Assembly (NCBI GenBank): GCA_015478765.1
Contig: JADMKR010000202.1
Coordinates: 1 to 15,191 of the forward strand
DNA length: 15,191 nucleotides
Source: Flavobacterium sp.
Lineage (GTDB): Bacteria; Bacteroidota; Bacteroidia; Flavobacteriales; Flavobacteriaceae
Direction of reading: 5' to 3'
Shown piece by piece: positions 7,731 through 15,023 of the stretch; the first letter of the stretch is position 1; each line of letters starts with the position of its first letter. Under the pieces are notes generated by a model. That model searched no databases. It worked only from the letters and a program-made list of their open reading frames with translations, and was not told the DNA's origin. Position numbers and translations under genes: made by a program.

Positions 7731-10406
7731 ATGAAAAGAATATTACCCGTCAGTCTCCTGTTGATTTTCGTCTTTTCGGGCACCTATGCACAGGAAGGGT
7801 TATGGAGTATCACCAGTCCGGAGCGCGCCAGTTCACTGGTGAAACTAGACCGCGCGTCCACTGCGACCGCCTACGATCTTTATACATTGGATATGCCGAT
7901 GTTAAAAAATCGTTTGCAATCGGCGCCCGAACGCGGCGTATTTTCCGACAGTAATGTAATTGTGACTTTTCCTACACCTAACGGTTTGGAAAATTACAGG
8001 ATCTGGCAAGCGCCGGTGATGCATCCAGACCTGGCGGCAAGGTATCCCGACAGTAAATCGTATGTGGGTACCAGCATTGTTAATCCGTCGGCTACCATCC
8101 GCTTTAGCGTGACTATGTTCGGACTTCATGTTATGCGTTCTGCGGCGGGACAGGGTACGTCATATATCGACCCGTACTCCACCGATTTTGCCACCTATAT
8201 GGTTTATGAACGAAAAAATCTTGTAGGGTCACGAAATTTCACCTGCGAAGTCATCGATGAAGTAACAGACGAAGAAGCGTTTCGCGGAGCTGAAATTTCG
8301 CCGCTTGCCAGCGACGGAATTTTCCGTACTTACCGCTTGGCGATGGCATCAACGATTGAATATTCGGCATTCCACGTCAATGCTGCAGGTCTGGGCGGCG
8401 GCACATTGGCACAAAAGAAAGCAGCGGTGATAGCGGCGATGAACGTATCGATGACCCGCATCAACGGAGTGTATGAGCGCGATATGTCCCTAACGATGCA
8501 ACTGGTTGCCAATAATGATCTGGTCGTATTTATTGATAGTGATACTTTCGATAACAACAATGCAGGCACCCTGATCAACCAAAGTCAGACAGTCATCGAT
8601 GCAAACATTGGCGCAGCCAATTATGATATAGGGCATACCGTCAGTACGGGCGGCGGCGGACTTGCGCAATTGAACTCGCCATGCACCAATAACAAAGCGA
8701 GGGGCATCACCGGCTCTCCGTCACCGGTGGGTGATCCATTTGATATCGATTATGTGGCGCATGAATTTGGCCATCAGTTTGGTGCCAATCATACTCAAAA
8801 TAATTCTTGTCAACGTAATAATGCAACTGCGGTGGAACCGGGAAGTGGCAGCACCATCATGGGCTATGCCGGTATCTGTGCCCCGGATGTTCAAAGTAAT
8901 TCTGACGATCATTTTCATGCGGTAAGCATCGCGGAAATGTCGAATTTTGTCGCAGGTTCCGGAAACTGCTCGGTCAACATAAACAACAATAATTCGGCTC
9001 CTGTGGTCAACGCCGGATCCAATTATACAATCCCCCATAGCACCGCATTCGTATTGCGCGGAAGTGCTACCGATGCCAATGGCGATGCTCTGACCTACAA
9101 CTGGGAGCAAATAGACAACCAGACATTCGGCGTTGTACAGCCTCCGACTGCAACCAATACCGGCGGGCCAAGTTTCCGATCCTATTCACCATCAACATCA
9201 CCTGACCGATTTATGCCGCCATTCGCGAGTGTGCTCACCGGCAATCTGGCCCCAACCTGGGATGTCGTTCCCGGCGTGGCACGTACCATGAATTTTGCAT
9301 TGACTGTACGCGATAACCGAATGCCAAACGGTGGCCAAACCGGTCGTGACGATGTAGCAATCACTACGGCAGCCGTAGGGCCATTTGCGGTAACTTCGCA
9401 AAACACCGATGGTATTTCGTGGGTACAAAGCACTTCGCAAACCATTTCATGGAGTGTGGCAGGAACTACTGCCAATGGTATTAATACCGCCAATGTCAGG
9501 ATACTGTTGTCGACCGATGGCGGTCAAACCTTCGATACAGTTCTGGCGGCAAGTACGCCGAATGACGGTTCGGAAACGATCACAGTTCCAAATATTGCGG
9601 CGGTCAACTGTCGTATTATGGTCGAGGCACTCGGCAACATCTTTTATGCTGTAAACAGCAGGCCTTTTGCAATCGGGTACACAATAACAACAACTTGTCA
9701 AACATATTCAAGCAGTTCGATATTGGCCATACCCGATGGCACTGCGCCCAATGTTCCCGGATCACCTGCGATTTCGACGATCAGTGTCCCGCTGACAGGG
9801 ACAATTTCCGATGTGAACGCCACGGTGAATGTCACGCATTCATGGATAAATGACGTGCAGGCAATATTGCGCCATCCCGATAATACAGGTGTCGCTCTTT
9901 GGAACCGTGCTTGTAATAACCAAGATGGTTTCAACGTGACTTTCAACGATGGTGCGCCGGCAATAGTATGTACAGCACCAACTATAAATGGAACGTTCTC
10001 GCCGTCTTCGTCATTATCGGCTTTGAACGGAAAAGAAGCAAGCGGAAACTGGCAATTGGTTTTATACGATTATTACAATGCCGATACCGGCCAGCTCAAT
10101 TCATGGTCGGTCGAGATTTGTACTCAGGTGGCCACTCTTTCGGCACCCACTTTTGGCTTCACCGATTTTACCTTGTTTCCAAATCCGAACAATGGTAATT
10201 TCACGGTGCAGTTCAACGCAGCCAGCGCGGGCGACGTGAAGATTTCGGTGTACGACATTCGCGGCAGGTCGATTCAGCAGAACTCATTCGCTAATTCGGG
10301 TGTATTCTCACAAGAAATCGAACTGGACGATGTATCGCCCGGTGTGTATATGGTCATAATACAGGATAGTGAGCGCAAAGAAGTGCGCCGAATTATTGTC
10401 AAATAA
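7731..10406 (+). CDS. Secreted reprolysin-like (M12B-type) zinc metalloprotease, P domain and T9SS tail (copy 1)
   Basis: An 891-residue exported protease. Signal peptide 1-20 (TYA before Gln21); prodomain to about residue 195, with the family motif MHPDLAARYPDSKSYVG (97-113); catalytic domain ~197-415 with HEFGHQFGANH (344-354; zinc ligands His344, His348 and His354, base Glu345) and Met-turn TIMGYAG (Met377). Next come a PKD/Ig-like domain (~424-548: PVVNAGSNYTI to TVRDNR), a beta domain with ILLSTDGGQTFDTVLA (~550-650), and a proprotein convertase P-domain-like module (~657-798) ending GQLNSWSVEIC. The T9SS type A sorting domain is ~814-891 (LFPNPNNGNF to RRIIVK). It is presumably secreted across the outer membrane by T9SS and activated by loss of the prodomain. 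The next gene is a paralogue with the same domain order. Codons look more GC-rich here than in copy 2. The substrate is unknown. Confidence 0.95.
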   Translation: MKRILPVSLLLIFVFSGTYAQEGLWSITSPERASSLVKLDRASTATAYDLYTLDMPMLKNRLQSAPERGVFSDSNVIVTFPTPNGLENYRIWQAPVMHPDLAARYPDSKSYVGTSIVNPSATIRFSVTMFGLHVMRSAAGQGTSYIDPYSTDFATYMVYERKNLVGSRNFTCEVIDEVTDEEAFRGAEISPLASDGIFRTYRLAMASTIEYSAFHVNAAGLGGGTLAQKKAAVIAAMNVSMTRINGVYERDMSLTMQLVANNDLVVFIDSDTFDNNNAGTLINQSQTVIDANIGAANYDIGHTVSTGGGGLAQLNSPCTNNKARGITGSPSPVGDPFDIDYVAHEFGHQFGANHTQNNSCQRNNATAVEPGSGSTIMGYAGICAPDVQSNSDDHFHAVSIAEMSNFVAGSGNCSVNINNNNSAPVVNAGSNYTIPHSTAFVLRGSATDANGDALTYNWEQIDNQTFGVVQPPTATNTGGPSFRSYSPSTSPDRFMPPFASVLTGNLAPTWDVVPGVARTMNFALTVRDNRMPNGGQTGRDDVAITTAAVGPFAVTSQNTDGISWVQSTSQTISWSVAGTTANGINTANVRILLSTDGGQTFDTVLAASTPNDGSETITVPNIAAVNCRIMVEALGNIFYAVNSRPFAIGYTITTTCQTYSSSSILAIPDGTAPNVPGSPAISTISVPLTGTISDVNATVNVTHSWINDVQAILRHPDNTGVALWNRACNNQDGFNVTFNDGAPAIVCTAPTINGTFSPSSSLSALNGKEASGNWQLVLYDYYNADTGQLNSWSVEICTQVATLSAPTFGFTDFTLFPNPNNGNFTVQFNAASAGDVKISVYDIRGRSIQQNSFANSGVFSQEIELDDVSPGVYMVIIQDSERKEVRRIIVK

Positions 10407-10424
10407 AATATTCCAAACTTCAAT

Positions 10425-10450
10425 AAAAGCGGCTTCGGTCGCTTTTTTTT
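10425..10450 (+). terminator. Intrinsic terminator with UUCG tetraloop between the two protease genes
   Basis: An 8-bp stem (10426-10433 with 10438-10445, one G-U pair) is closed by a C(UUCG)G tetraloop and runs into eight T residues (10443-10450). It should end the copy 1 transcript, so the two paralogues appear to be separately transcribed rather than an operon. Confidence 0.85.
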
Positions 10451-10486
10451 GGCTGTTAATTTTTCGGTCGCTCCATAAATGTTTGA

Positions 10487-10494
10487 TATATTTG
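10487..10494 (+). promoter_or_regulatory. -7 box for the second reprolysin-like gene
   Basis: TATATTTG matches TAnnTTTG exactly and lies 18 bp before the ATG at 10513, downstream of the terminator. The -33 region has only T-rich sequence (TTTC at 10462-10465, spacer 21), so the upstream element is weak. Confidence 0.55.
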
Positions 10495-10512
10495 GGGATT
10501 AAATTTTTAAAA

Positions 10513-13236
10513 ATGAAAAGAATAGTACTATTATGTATCATAACTATCGCGTTTTTTGCGAATGGTTATTCTCAAAATCCGCTATGGAGCAAGACGACTC
10601 CCGAAAGAGTTGCCGGCCTTCCGGTACTGGAACGGAACTCCACTGTTTTGAAATCAGACTTGTGGACATTGAACCTACCTGCTGTAAGAGCACAACTGGA
10701 AACCGCACCAGCTCGTGAGAGTCAGGTGAATTCAAACGTTATAATTCCTTTCCCGACTCCCGATGGGAAGCTGATGAATTACAGGATTTACGAAGCTTCG
10801 GTTATGCATCCTGATTTGGCTGCAAGATATCCCGACAGTAAGTCGTATGTAGGAATCGGTGTGGAAGATAAGTCTTCATCGGTACGATTGAGTACAACAA
10901 TGTTTGGTTTACACGCGATGATTTTTTCGACAAACGGTACTTCGTACGTAGATCCTTATACTACTGATCTAGCAACCTATATAGTGTATGCCAAGAACAA
11001 TGTAGTTTCTTCCCGATCTTTTGAATGCCATGTGCAGGAAGAAGCAATCGACGAAGAAGCGTTCCGAGGAGCAGAAGATATTTCATCACTTGCCAGCGAT
11101 GGAATTTGGAGAGTTTACCGGCTTGCGATGGCTTCGACTATCGAATACTCGGCTTTTCACGTAAATGCTGCCGGACTGGGTAGCGGTAGTCCTTTGGCAC
11201 AGAAAAAAGCGGCAGTATTGGCAGCAATGAACGTAACCATGACACGTGTAAACGCAGTTTATGAGCGCGACATGTCGCTTACGATGCAACTGGTTGCGAA
11301 TAATGATGCGGTTATCTTTATCGATTCTGACACATTCGACAACGATAATGCAGGTACCTTGATTGGTCAAAGCCAGAGCGTGATTAATTCAATTATTGGC
11401 TTTGCAAATTATGACATTGGGCATACAGTTAGTACAGGCGGAGGCGGACTTGCCAGCCTTAATTCACCTTGTTCTAATAATAAAGCGCGCGGAATTACCG
11501 GTTCTCCATCACCAGTTGGTGATCCGTACGATATTGACTATGTAGCCCATGAAATGGGTCACCAGTTTGGCGCGCAGCATACTTTCAATAATTCATGTGA
11601 TAACAACCGAAATAACCCGACGGCAGTTGAGCCGGGCAGCGGTAGCACTATCATGGCGTATGCAGGAATTTGCAGCCCGAACGTTCAAAATAATTCCGAT
11701 GACCATTTCCACGCCGTGAGTATCGCACAAATGTCTGCTTTTGTAGCAGGTGCGGGTAACTGTTCGGCAAACGTTGCAAATAATAATGCCGCTCCGGTAG
11801 TTAATGCTGGTGCCGATTTTACGATTCCAACTTATACAGCGTTCATCCTAAAAGGATCGGCTACAGATGCAAACAACGATGCACTTACCTATACATGGGA
11901 GCAAACAGATCCGCAGATAAACTTCGGAAGTACAGTGGTTGCTAACCCGCCATTGCCAACAAACAATGCTGGTCCGGCCTTCCGTTCAAATTCGCCGTCG
12001 ACTTCACCAAACCGCTACATGCCAAACTTTACAAGCGTACTCAACGGTAATCTTGCGCCAACATGGGAAGTGGTTCCTGGCGTTGCGCGTACTATGAACT
12101 TTGCACTTACAGTTCGCGATAACCGTATGCCAAATGGCGGACAAACAGGACGTGACAATATGGTGGTAACAACCGTTGCTACAGGACCTTTCCGCGTGTC
12201 ATCTCCGGATGTTGCCAATGTGTACTGGCCGGTTGGTTCAACGCAAACCGTAACCTGGGATGTGGCAGGAACTACCGGAAACGGAATCAATACTTCTGCT
12301 GTAAACATTTTGTTTTCATCAGACGGTGGGCAAACCTTCAATACTGTGTTGGCTACTGCGACGCCAAATGATGGTTCGCATACAATCACCCTTCCTGCAG
12401 GTGTTGCAGCTCCGTACTGCCGAATTATGATTGAGGCCGTTGGCAACATTTTCTACACGGTTTCAAAATCAATTGCCGTCGGATATAATGTTGAAGTAAT
12501 AAATACATGTAATACCTATACAGGTACCGTTCCTAACGGAGCCATTGTAGGATCTGCACAGCCTGGTTACCTTGCAATGGGAACTGCAACTGTTCCAGCT
12601 GGCGACAATGTGGTGATATCCGACATTAATATGAACGTAAACATCACGCATGCCAACATCAATGATTTGTATATTGGTCTTGTTAAGCCGGGAAGTACGG
12701 TAGTTGACCGCGTAGTTTACCAACAAGGTTGCGGGTCGCTTTTCGGACCTAACATAATAACCACATTCGATGATGATGCTGCCAATTTATCATGTGGCGG
12801 AATCGGTGCCGGAAATGCGTACAAGCCATTGAATACGCTTGATGTGTTCGAAGGTCTGAACTCAGCCGGAGGTTGGAGAATAGCAATCGCCGACGTTACT
12901 GTTGCTAACAGCGGTACGTTGAATAGCTGGTCGGTTGAGATCTGTTCGACAACGACCAATGTTACGTTGTCAACAGAAAGCTTTGGTTTTGCTGACTTTT
13001 CGGTATATCCAAACCCAAACAACGGTAACTTCAATGTAAAGTTTGACAACGCAAACGGCAATGACGTAAAAATCCTTGTTCACGATCTACGTGGAAGAAA
13101 GATTTTTGAGAACGAATACCCGGGTGTCACTACTTTCAATGAAAACGTACAGTTGGCTAACACCCAGTCGGGAATATACCTGATGACTGTTACCGATGGC
13201 GAACGTAAAGATGTTAAGAGAATTGTTATCGAATAA
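10513..13236 (+). CDS. Secreted reprolysin-like (M12B-type) zinc metalloprotease, P domain and T9SS tail (copy 2)
   Basis: A 907-residue paralogue of the preceding gene with the same domain order. Signal peptide 1-20 (MKRIVLLCIITIAFFANGYS, then Gln21); prodomain to ~197 with MHPDLAARYPDSKSYVG (98-114); catalytic domain ~199-417 with HEMGHQFGAQH (346-356, base Glu347) and Met-turn TIMAYAG (Met381). Then PKD/Ig-like domain ~427-556, beta domain ~558-658, P-domain-like module ~664-811 (with Cys740 and Cys761, matching Cys728 and Cys747 of copy 1), and T9SS type A domain ~829-907 (VYPNPNNGNF to RIVIE). The frame stays open upstream to 10369, but that extension runs through the terminator and promoter and lacks a signal peptide, so I start at 10513. 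Residues 520-548 are identical to 512-540 of copy 1. It has its own -7 box and terminator. Confidence 0.95.
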   Translation: MKRIVLLCIITIAFFANGYSQNPLWSKTTPERVAGLPVLERNSTVLKSDLWTLNLPAVRAQLETAPARESQVNSNVIIPFPTPDGKLMNYRIYEASVMHPDLAARYPDSKSYVGIGVEDKSSSVRLSTTMFGLHAMIFSTNGTSYVDPYTTDLATYIVYAKNNVVSSRSFECHVQEEAIDEEAFRGAEDISSLASDGIWRVYRLAMASTIEYSAFHVNAAGLGSGSPLAQKKAAVLAAMNVTMTRVNAVYERDMSLTMQLVANNDAVIFIDSDTFDNDNAGTLIGQSQSVINSIIGFANYDIGHTVSTGGGGLASLNSPCSNNKARGITGSPSPVGDPYDIDYVAHEMGHQFGAQHTFNNSCDNNRNNPTAVEPGSGSTIMAYAGICSPNVQNNSDDHFHAVSIAQMSAFVAGAGNCSANVANNNAAPVVNAGADFTIPTYTAFILKGSATDANNDALTYTWEQTDPQINFGSTVVANPPLPTNNAGPAFRSNSPSTSPNRYMPNFTSVLNGNLAPTWEVVPGVARTMNFALTVRDNRMPNGGQTGRDNMVVTTVATGPFRVSSPDVANVYWPVGSTQTVTWDVAGTTGNGINTSAVNILFSSDGGQTFNTVLATATPNDGSHTITLPAGVAAPYCRIMIEAVGNIFYTVSKSIAVGYNVEVINTCNTYTGTVPNGAIVGSAQPGYLAMGTATVPAGDNVVISDINMNVNITHANINDLYIGLVKPGSTVVDRVVYQQGCGSLFGPNIITTFDDDAANLSCGGIGAGNAYKPLNTLDVFEGLNSAGGWRIAIADVTVANSGTLNSWSVEICSTTTNVTLSTESFGFADFSVYPNPNNGNFNVKFDNANGNDVKILVHDLRGRKIFENEYPGVTTFNENVQLANTQSGIYLMTVTDGERKDVKRIVIE

Positions 13237-13259
13237 TTTATTCGAGATAAAAGTAATTG

Positions 13260-13287
13260 AAAAGGGAAGCGTCAGCTTCCCTTTTTT
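13260..13287. terminator. Bidirectional terminator between convergent genes
   Basis: A perfect 11-bp stem (13260-13270 with 13275-13285) and a 4-nt loop GTCA, with T runs on the right and A runs on the left. It lies 24 bp after the copy 2 protease stop, and its right arm touches the stop codon (13286-13288) of the convergent lipoprotein gene. It can therefore serve both transcripts. Confidence 0.9.
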
Positions 13288-13798
13288 ATTTTATCGTTAC
13301 GTCTATTTTGTTTATGATTTGCGGAACTTCGGTAATCTTGAAATCCATTGTAAGCTTTAATCCGTCGCTTTCTTTTTTAACGCTGAGGTTTCCTTCGCGT
13401 ATCTTGAAATAACCCGTTGCACCCCGGCAGAAGCACAGTCGGCCAAAAAGAACTTTGCCGTGTTCGAGCGTGAAATTCGATAATTCCATTTCAGGATTTG
13501 CCGCGTCGATCTCGACCAAAATTTCCTCACGGTAACCGCTGTCCTGAAGCTGCTCATCAAATCCTTTCGAAAAGTCGTAAACAATCACATGCTTTGTCGG
13601 ATCGTCGATCAGGTTGTAGTAAATGCTGCCAAATTCATCGGTTTTGATGTCCAGGCTTTTATTTTTCTCGATCCGTGCAGTGCAGGTTCCTTCATCGGGG
13701 CAATCCAGTGTCGAGGTGGCTTTTGATAATTCGCCTCCTTTTTGCGAGCTGCACGAGAAAAGCACCAGGATCGACGGGATTAAAAGTAGTTTTTTCAT
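13286..13798 (-). CDS. Small lipoprotein with two cysteine pairs, unknown function
   Basis: A 170-residue protein from the ATG at 13798. It begins with a short signal peptide and lipobox LFSC (Cys16 would be lipidated), so it should be anchored in a cell-envelope membrane. After the lipobox four cysteines remain: Cys33 and Cys39 (DCPDEGTC), and Cys122 and Cys124 (LCFCRG). They could form disulfides or bind a metal, but no known motif is recognised. The C-terminal half looks beta-rich, ending ITEVPQIINKIDVTIK. An upstream ATG at 13921 in the same frame would overlap pth by over 100 bp and hide the signal peptide, so it is rejected. The gene starts 5 bp after the pth stop and is probably co-transcribed with it. 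The family is not recognised. Confidence 0.82.
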   Translation of the reverse strand: MKKLLLIPSILVLFSCSSQKGGELSKATSTLDCPDEGTCTARIEKNKSLDIKTDEFGSIYYNLIDDPTKHVIVYDFSKGFDEQLQDSGYREEILVEIDAANPEMELSNFTLEHGKVLFGRLCFCRGATGYFKIREGNLSVKKESDGLKLTMDFKITEVPQIINKIDVTIK

Positions 13799-13803
13799 AG
13801 TGT

Positions 13804-14436
13804 TTATTTTCCATTGTAAGCCGACATCGTCTGATCGATTCCGGCAGTTCCAAATGATTTTATTATTTCCGCAGATATATCCAGTCGTTCCGGTAATATT
13901 GCTTTTTCGGCATCGTTCCATTCGCCCAGCACGTAGTCGACCTGCTGTCCTTTTTTGAATTCGTCGCTGATGCCAAACCGGAATCGCGGGTATTCCTGCG
14001 AATTCAGCACCAGGTTTATGTTTTTGAGTCCGTTGTGGCCGCCGTCGCTGCCTTTGGGCTTGATGCGGATCGTTCCCAACGACAGGTTCAGATCATCGGT
14101 GATGACCAGCAAGTTTTCGGGGGCGATCTTTTCTTTGGTAAGCCAGTATTGTACCGCCTTTCCACTTAAATTCATATACGTATTGGGCTTCAGCAATATA
14201 AAGGTACGGCCTTTAAATTTATATTCGGCTACCTGGCCGAGTTTGGCGGTTTCAAAGGACACGCCTTCCTTACGCGCAAAATGATCGAGTATCTTAAACC
14301 CGATATTGTGGCGGGTGTTGACATATTCAGCGCCGATATTCCCGAGTCCGACGATTAAAAATTTCTTCATGGGTTCGATTGGTGGTTCGCTAAGTGGTTC
14401 CTGTTTAGAGGTAAATAAGTTGGTGAGCCAGTTCAT
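13804..14436 (-). CDS. pth: Peptidyl-tRNA hydrolase
   Basis: Cytoplasmic enzyme that releases peptides from peptidyl-tRNA that drops off ribosomes. The 210-residue frame shows LIVGLGNIG (27-35; Asn33), TRHNIGF with the catalytic His43 (E. coli His20), TYMNLSG with Asn89 (E. coli Asn68), ITDDLNL with Asp114 (E. coli Asp93) and GSDGGHNGL with His134 (E. coli His113). All key residues are present. The classical Pth core starts at Met23 (position 14370). The first 22 residues (MNWLTNLFTSKQEPL and on) are an extension that I think occurs in some flavobacterial homologues, so I keep the long start. A -7-like box at 14441-14448 is so close that it would make the long form leaderless, so 14370 is a real alternative. 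The gene follows L25 on the same strand, the usual bacterial order, but a 587-bp spacer lies between them. Confidence 0.95.
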   Translation of the reverse strand: MNWLTNLFTSKQEPLSEPPIEPMKKFLIVGLGNIGAEYVNTRHNIGFKILDHFARKEGVSFETAKLGQVAEYKFKGRTFILLKPNTYMNLSGKAVQYWLTKEKIAPENLLVITDDLNLSLGTIRIKPKGSDGGHNGLKNINLVLNSQEYPRFRFGISDEFKKGQQVDYVLGEWNDAEKAILPERLDISAEIIKSFGTAGIDQTMSAYNGK

Positions 14437-14440
14437 TTGG

Positions 14441-14448
14441 CAAAGGTA
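14441..14448 (-). promoter_or_regulatory. Possible -7 box for pth
   Basis: TACCTTTG on the minus strand matches TAnnTTTG. It lies only 4 bp before the ATG at 14436, so the transcript would start at or just within that codon. No -33 TTTG is visible at 17-21 bp. Confidence 0.35.
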
Positions 14449-14453
14449 GAGAA

Positions 14454-14481
14454 ATTTCAGATTTTAGATTTCAGAGTTCAG
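14454..14481. repeat. Heptamer array, left arm (ATTTYAG units)
   Basis: Four consecutive 7-bp units: ATTTCAG, ATTTTAG, ATTTCAG, AGTTCAG, then ATTGGATG. It is the inverted partner of the array at 14550-14587. Confidence 0.8.
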
Positions 14482-14549
14482 ATTGGATGTTTATTAGTAA
14501 TTCAACTTATAATTCCAACTCTACAATAATTCTAATCACCTGCAGTCAC

Positions 14550-14587
14550 AATCTAAAATCTAAAATCTGAAATCTGCAATCTGAACT
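14550..14587. repeat. Heptamer array, right arm (inverted)
   Basis: The minus strand reads AGTTCAG, ATTGCAG, ATTTCAG, ATTTTAG, ATTTTAG, ATT: five period-7 units of the same family as 14454-14481. The two arms could pair over a loop of about 68 bp. Confidence 0.8.
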
Positions 14588-14600
14588 CATATCCCTACCC

Positions 14601-14757
14601 CCGATTCCTTCGCCAGTTCGCTGGCGCTCGGGTGAAGTGAAAATCCTTTTGCGGTTTTTTAAGTTACGTCGCTATTTTCAGGATACTAACCGCAAAAGAT
14701 TACCTTCGGTCCGTTCGCTTTGCTCGGGTGCAACGGATAGCGGGAAATAGCTCCTGG
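14601..14757. repeat. Composite palindromic intergenic element
   Basis: Contains: a perfect hairpin CGCCAG-TTCG-CTGGCG (14611-14626); a unit with CTTCG..GTTCGCT..GCTCGGGTG at about 14608-14634 that recurs imperfectly at about 14704-14730; a long inverted repeat between them (14642-14656 with 14688-14701, 14 bp with one bulged C, core TTTTGCGGTT); and a terminal AGCGGGAAATAGCTCC (14739-14754). From memory, similar elements ending in GGAAATAGCTCC with a variable inner stem recur in flavobacterial intergenic regions; this was not verified. No coding frame is present. Confidence 0.6.
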
Positions 14758-14759
14758 AG

Positions 14760-14789
14760 AAGTTTGAAAGTTTAAAGTTTGAAAGTTTA
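14760..14789. repeat. Perfect 15-bp tandem duplication
   Basis: AAGTTTGAAAGTTTA occurs twice head to tail (14760-14774 and 14775-14789). The unit is a 7+8 dimer of an AAGTTTR-like word. It is roughly the reverse complement of the array at 14937-14970. Confidence 0.85.
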
Positions 14790-14823
14790 ACGTTGGCGTT
14801 CAGGTTAATCGGAAATCCGGCTT

Positions 14824-14844
14824 AAATTCCAAATTCCAAATTCC
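14824..14844. repeat. Three tandem AAATTCC heptamers
   Basis: Three exact 7-bp copies. A degenerate continuation (AAAGCC, AACTCC) follows, and an isolated related stretch lies near 14910-14922. Confidence 0.85.
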
Positions 14845-14936
14845 AAAGCCAACTCCAGCCTGAAAAGCGAACGGAGTATAGCTAAATCCCAAAAGTAGCA
14901 TCTTAATTCAACTCCAAATTCCCAGAACCACCACCA

Positions 14937-14970
14937 AAACTTTAAACTTTAAACTTTTCAACTTTAAACT
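14937..14970. repeat. AAACTTT heptamer array
   Basis: Units AAACTTT, AAACTTT, AAACTTTT, CAACTTT, AAACT. They are the inverted counterpart of the 14760-14789 duplication. Confidence 0.8.
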
Positions 14971-15002
14971 AAAAAAAAAGCACCAACCTTTCGATTGATG
15001 CT
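14971..15002 (-). terminator. Intrinsic terminator of the L25 gene, GAAA tetraloop
   Basis: On the minus strand a 10-bp stem (15002-14993 with 14988-14979, with two G-U pairs) is closed by C(GAAA)G and followed by a run of T (14971-14979). It begins about 20 bp after the L25 stop codon, so L25 and pth are probably separate transcripts. Confidence 0.9.
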
Positions 15003-15023
15003 CATTTATAAGTCGGATTGAAA

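Larger units (their letters stand above)
14437..15023. other. 587-bp gene-free spacer between L25 and pth, rich in short repeats
   Basis: No convincing reading frame lies here. From left to right it holds the possible pth -7 box, a heptamer array (14454-14481), about 68 bp of plain AT-rich sequence, the inverted copy of that heptamer array (14550-14587), a composite palindromic element (about 14601-14757), a 15-bp tandem duplication (14760-14789), an AAATTCC triplet array (14824-14844), unremarkable sequence, an AAACTTT array (14937-14970) and the L25 terminator. The usual L25-pth gap is much shorter, so the spacer seems expanded by repeats. Confidence 0.8.

Noticed and set aside
10369..10512. 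48-residue upstream extension of the second protease
   Set aside because: It overlaps the end of the first protease, the UUCG terminator and the -7 box, and would bury the signal peptide.
12015..12449. 144-residue minus-strand open frame inside the second protease gene
   Set aside because: It lies wholly opposite a well-supported coding region, has no signal, domain or promoter, and is explained by the codon pattern of the sense gene. The minus-strand frames at 9182-9493 and 8721-9110 are of the same kind.
14454..14587. Possible CRISPR-like array
   Set aside because: Units are only 7 bp with no spacers and no cas genes; this is simple tandem repetition in two inverted blocks.
14601..14757. 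Insertion sequence remnant
   Set aside because: No transposase fragment and no flanking target duplication could be seen; better described as a short palindromic repeat element.
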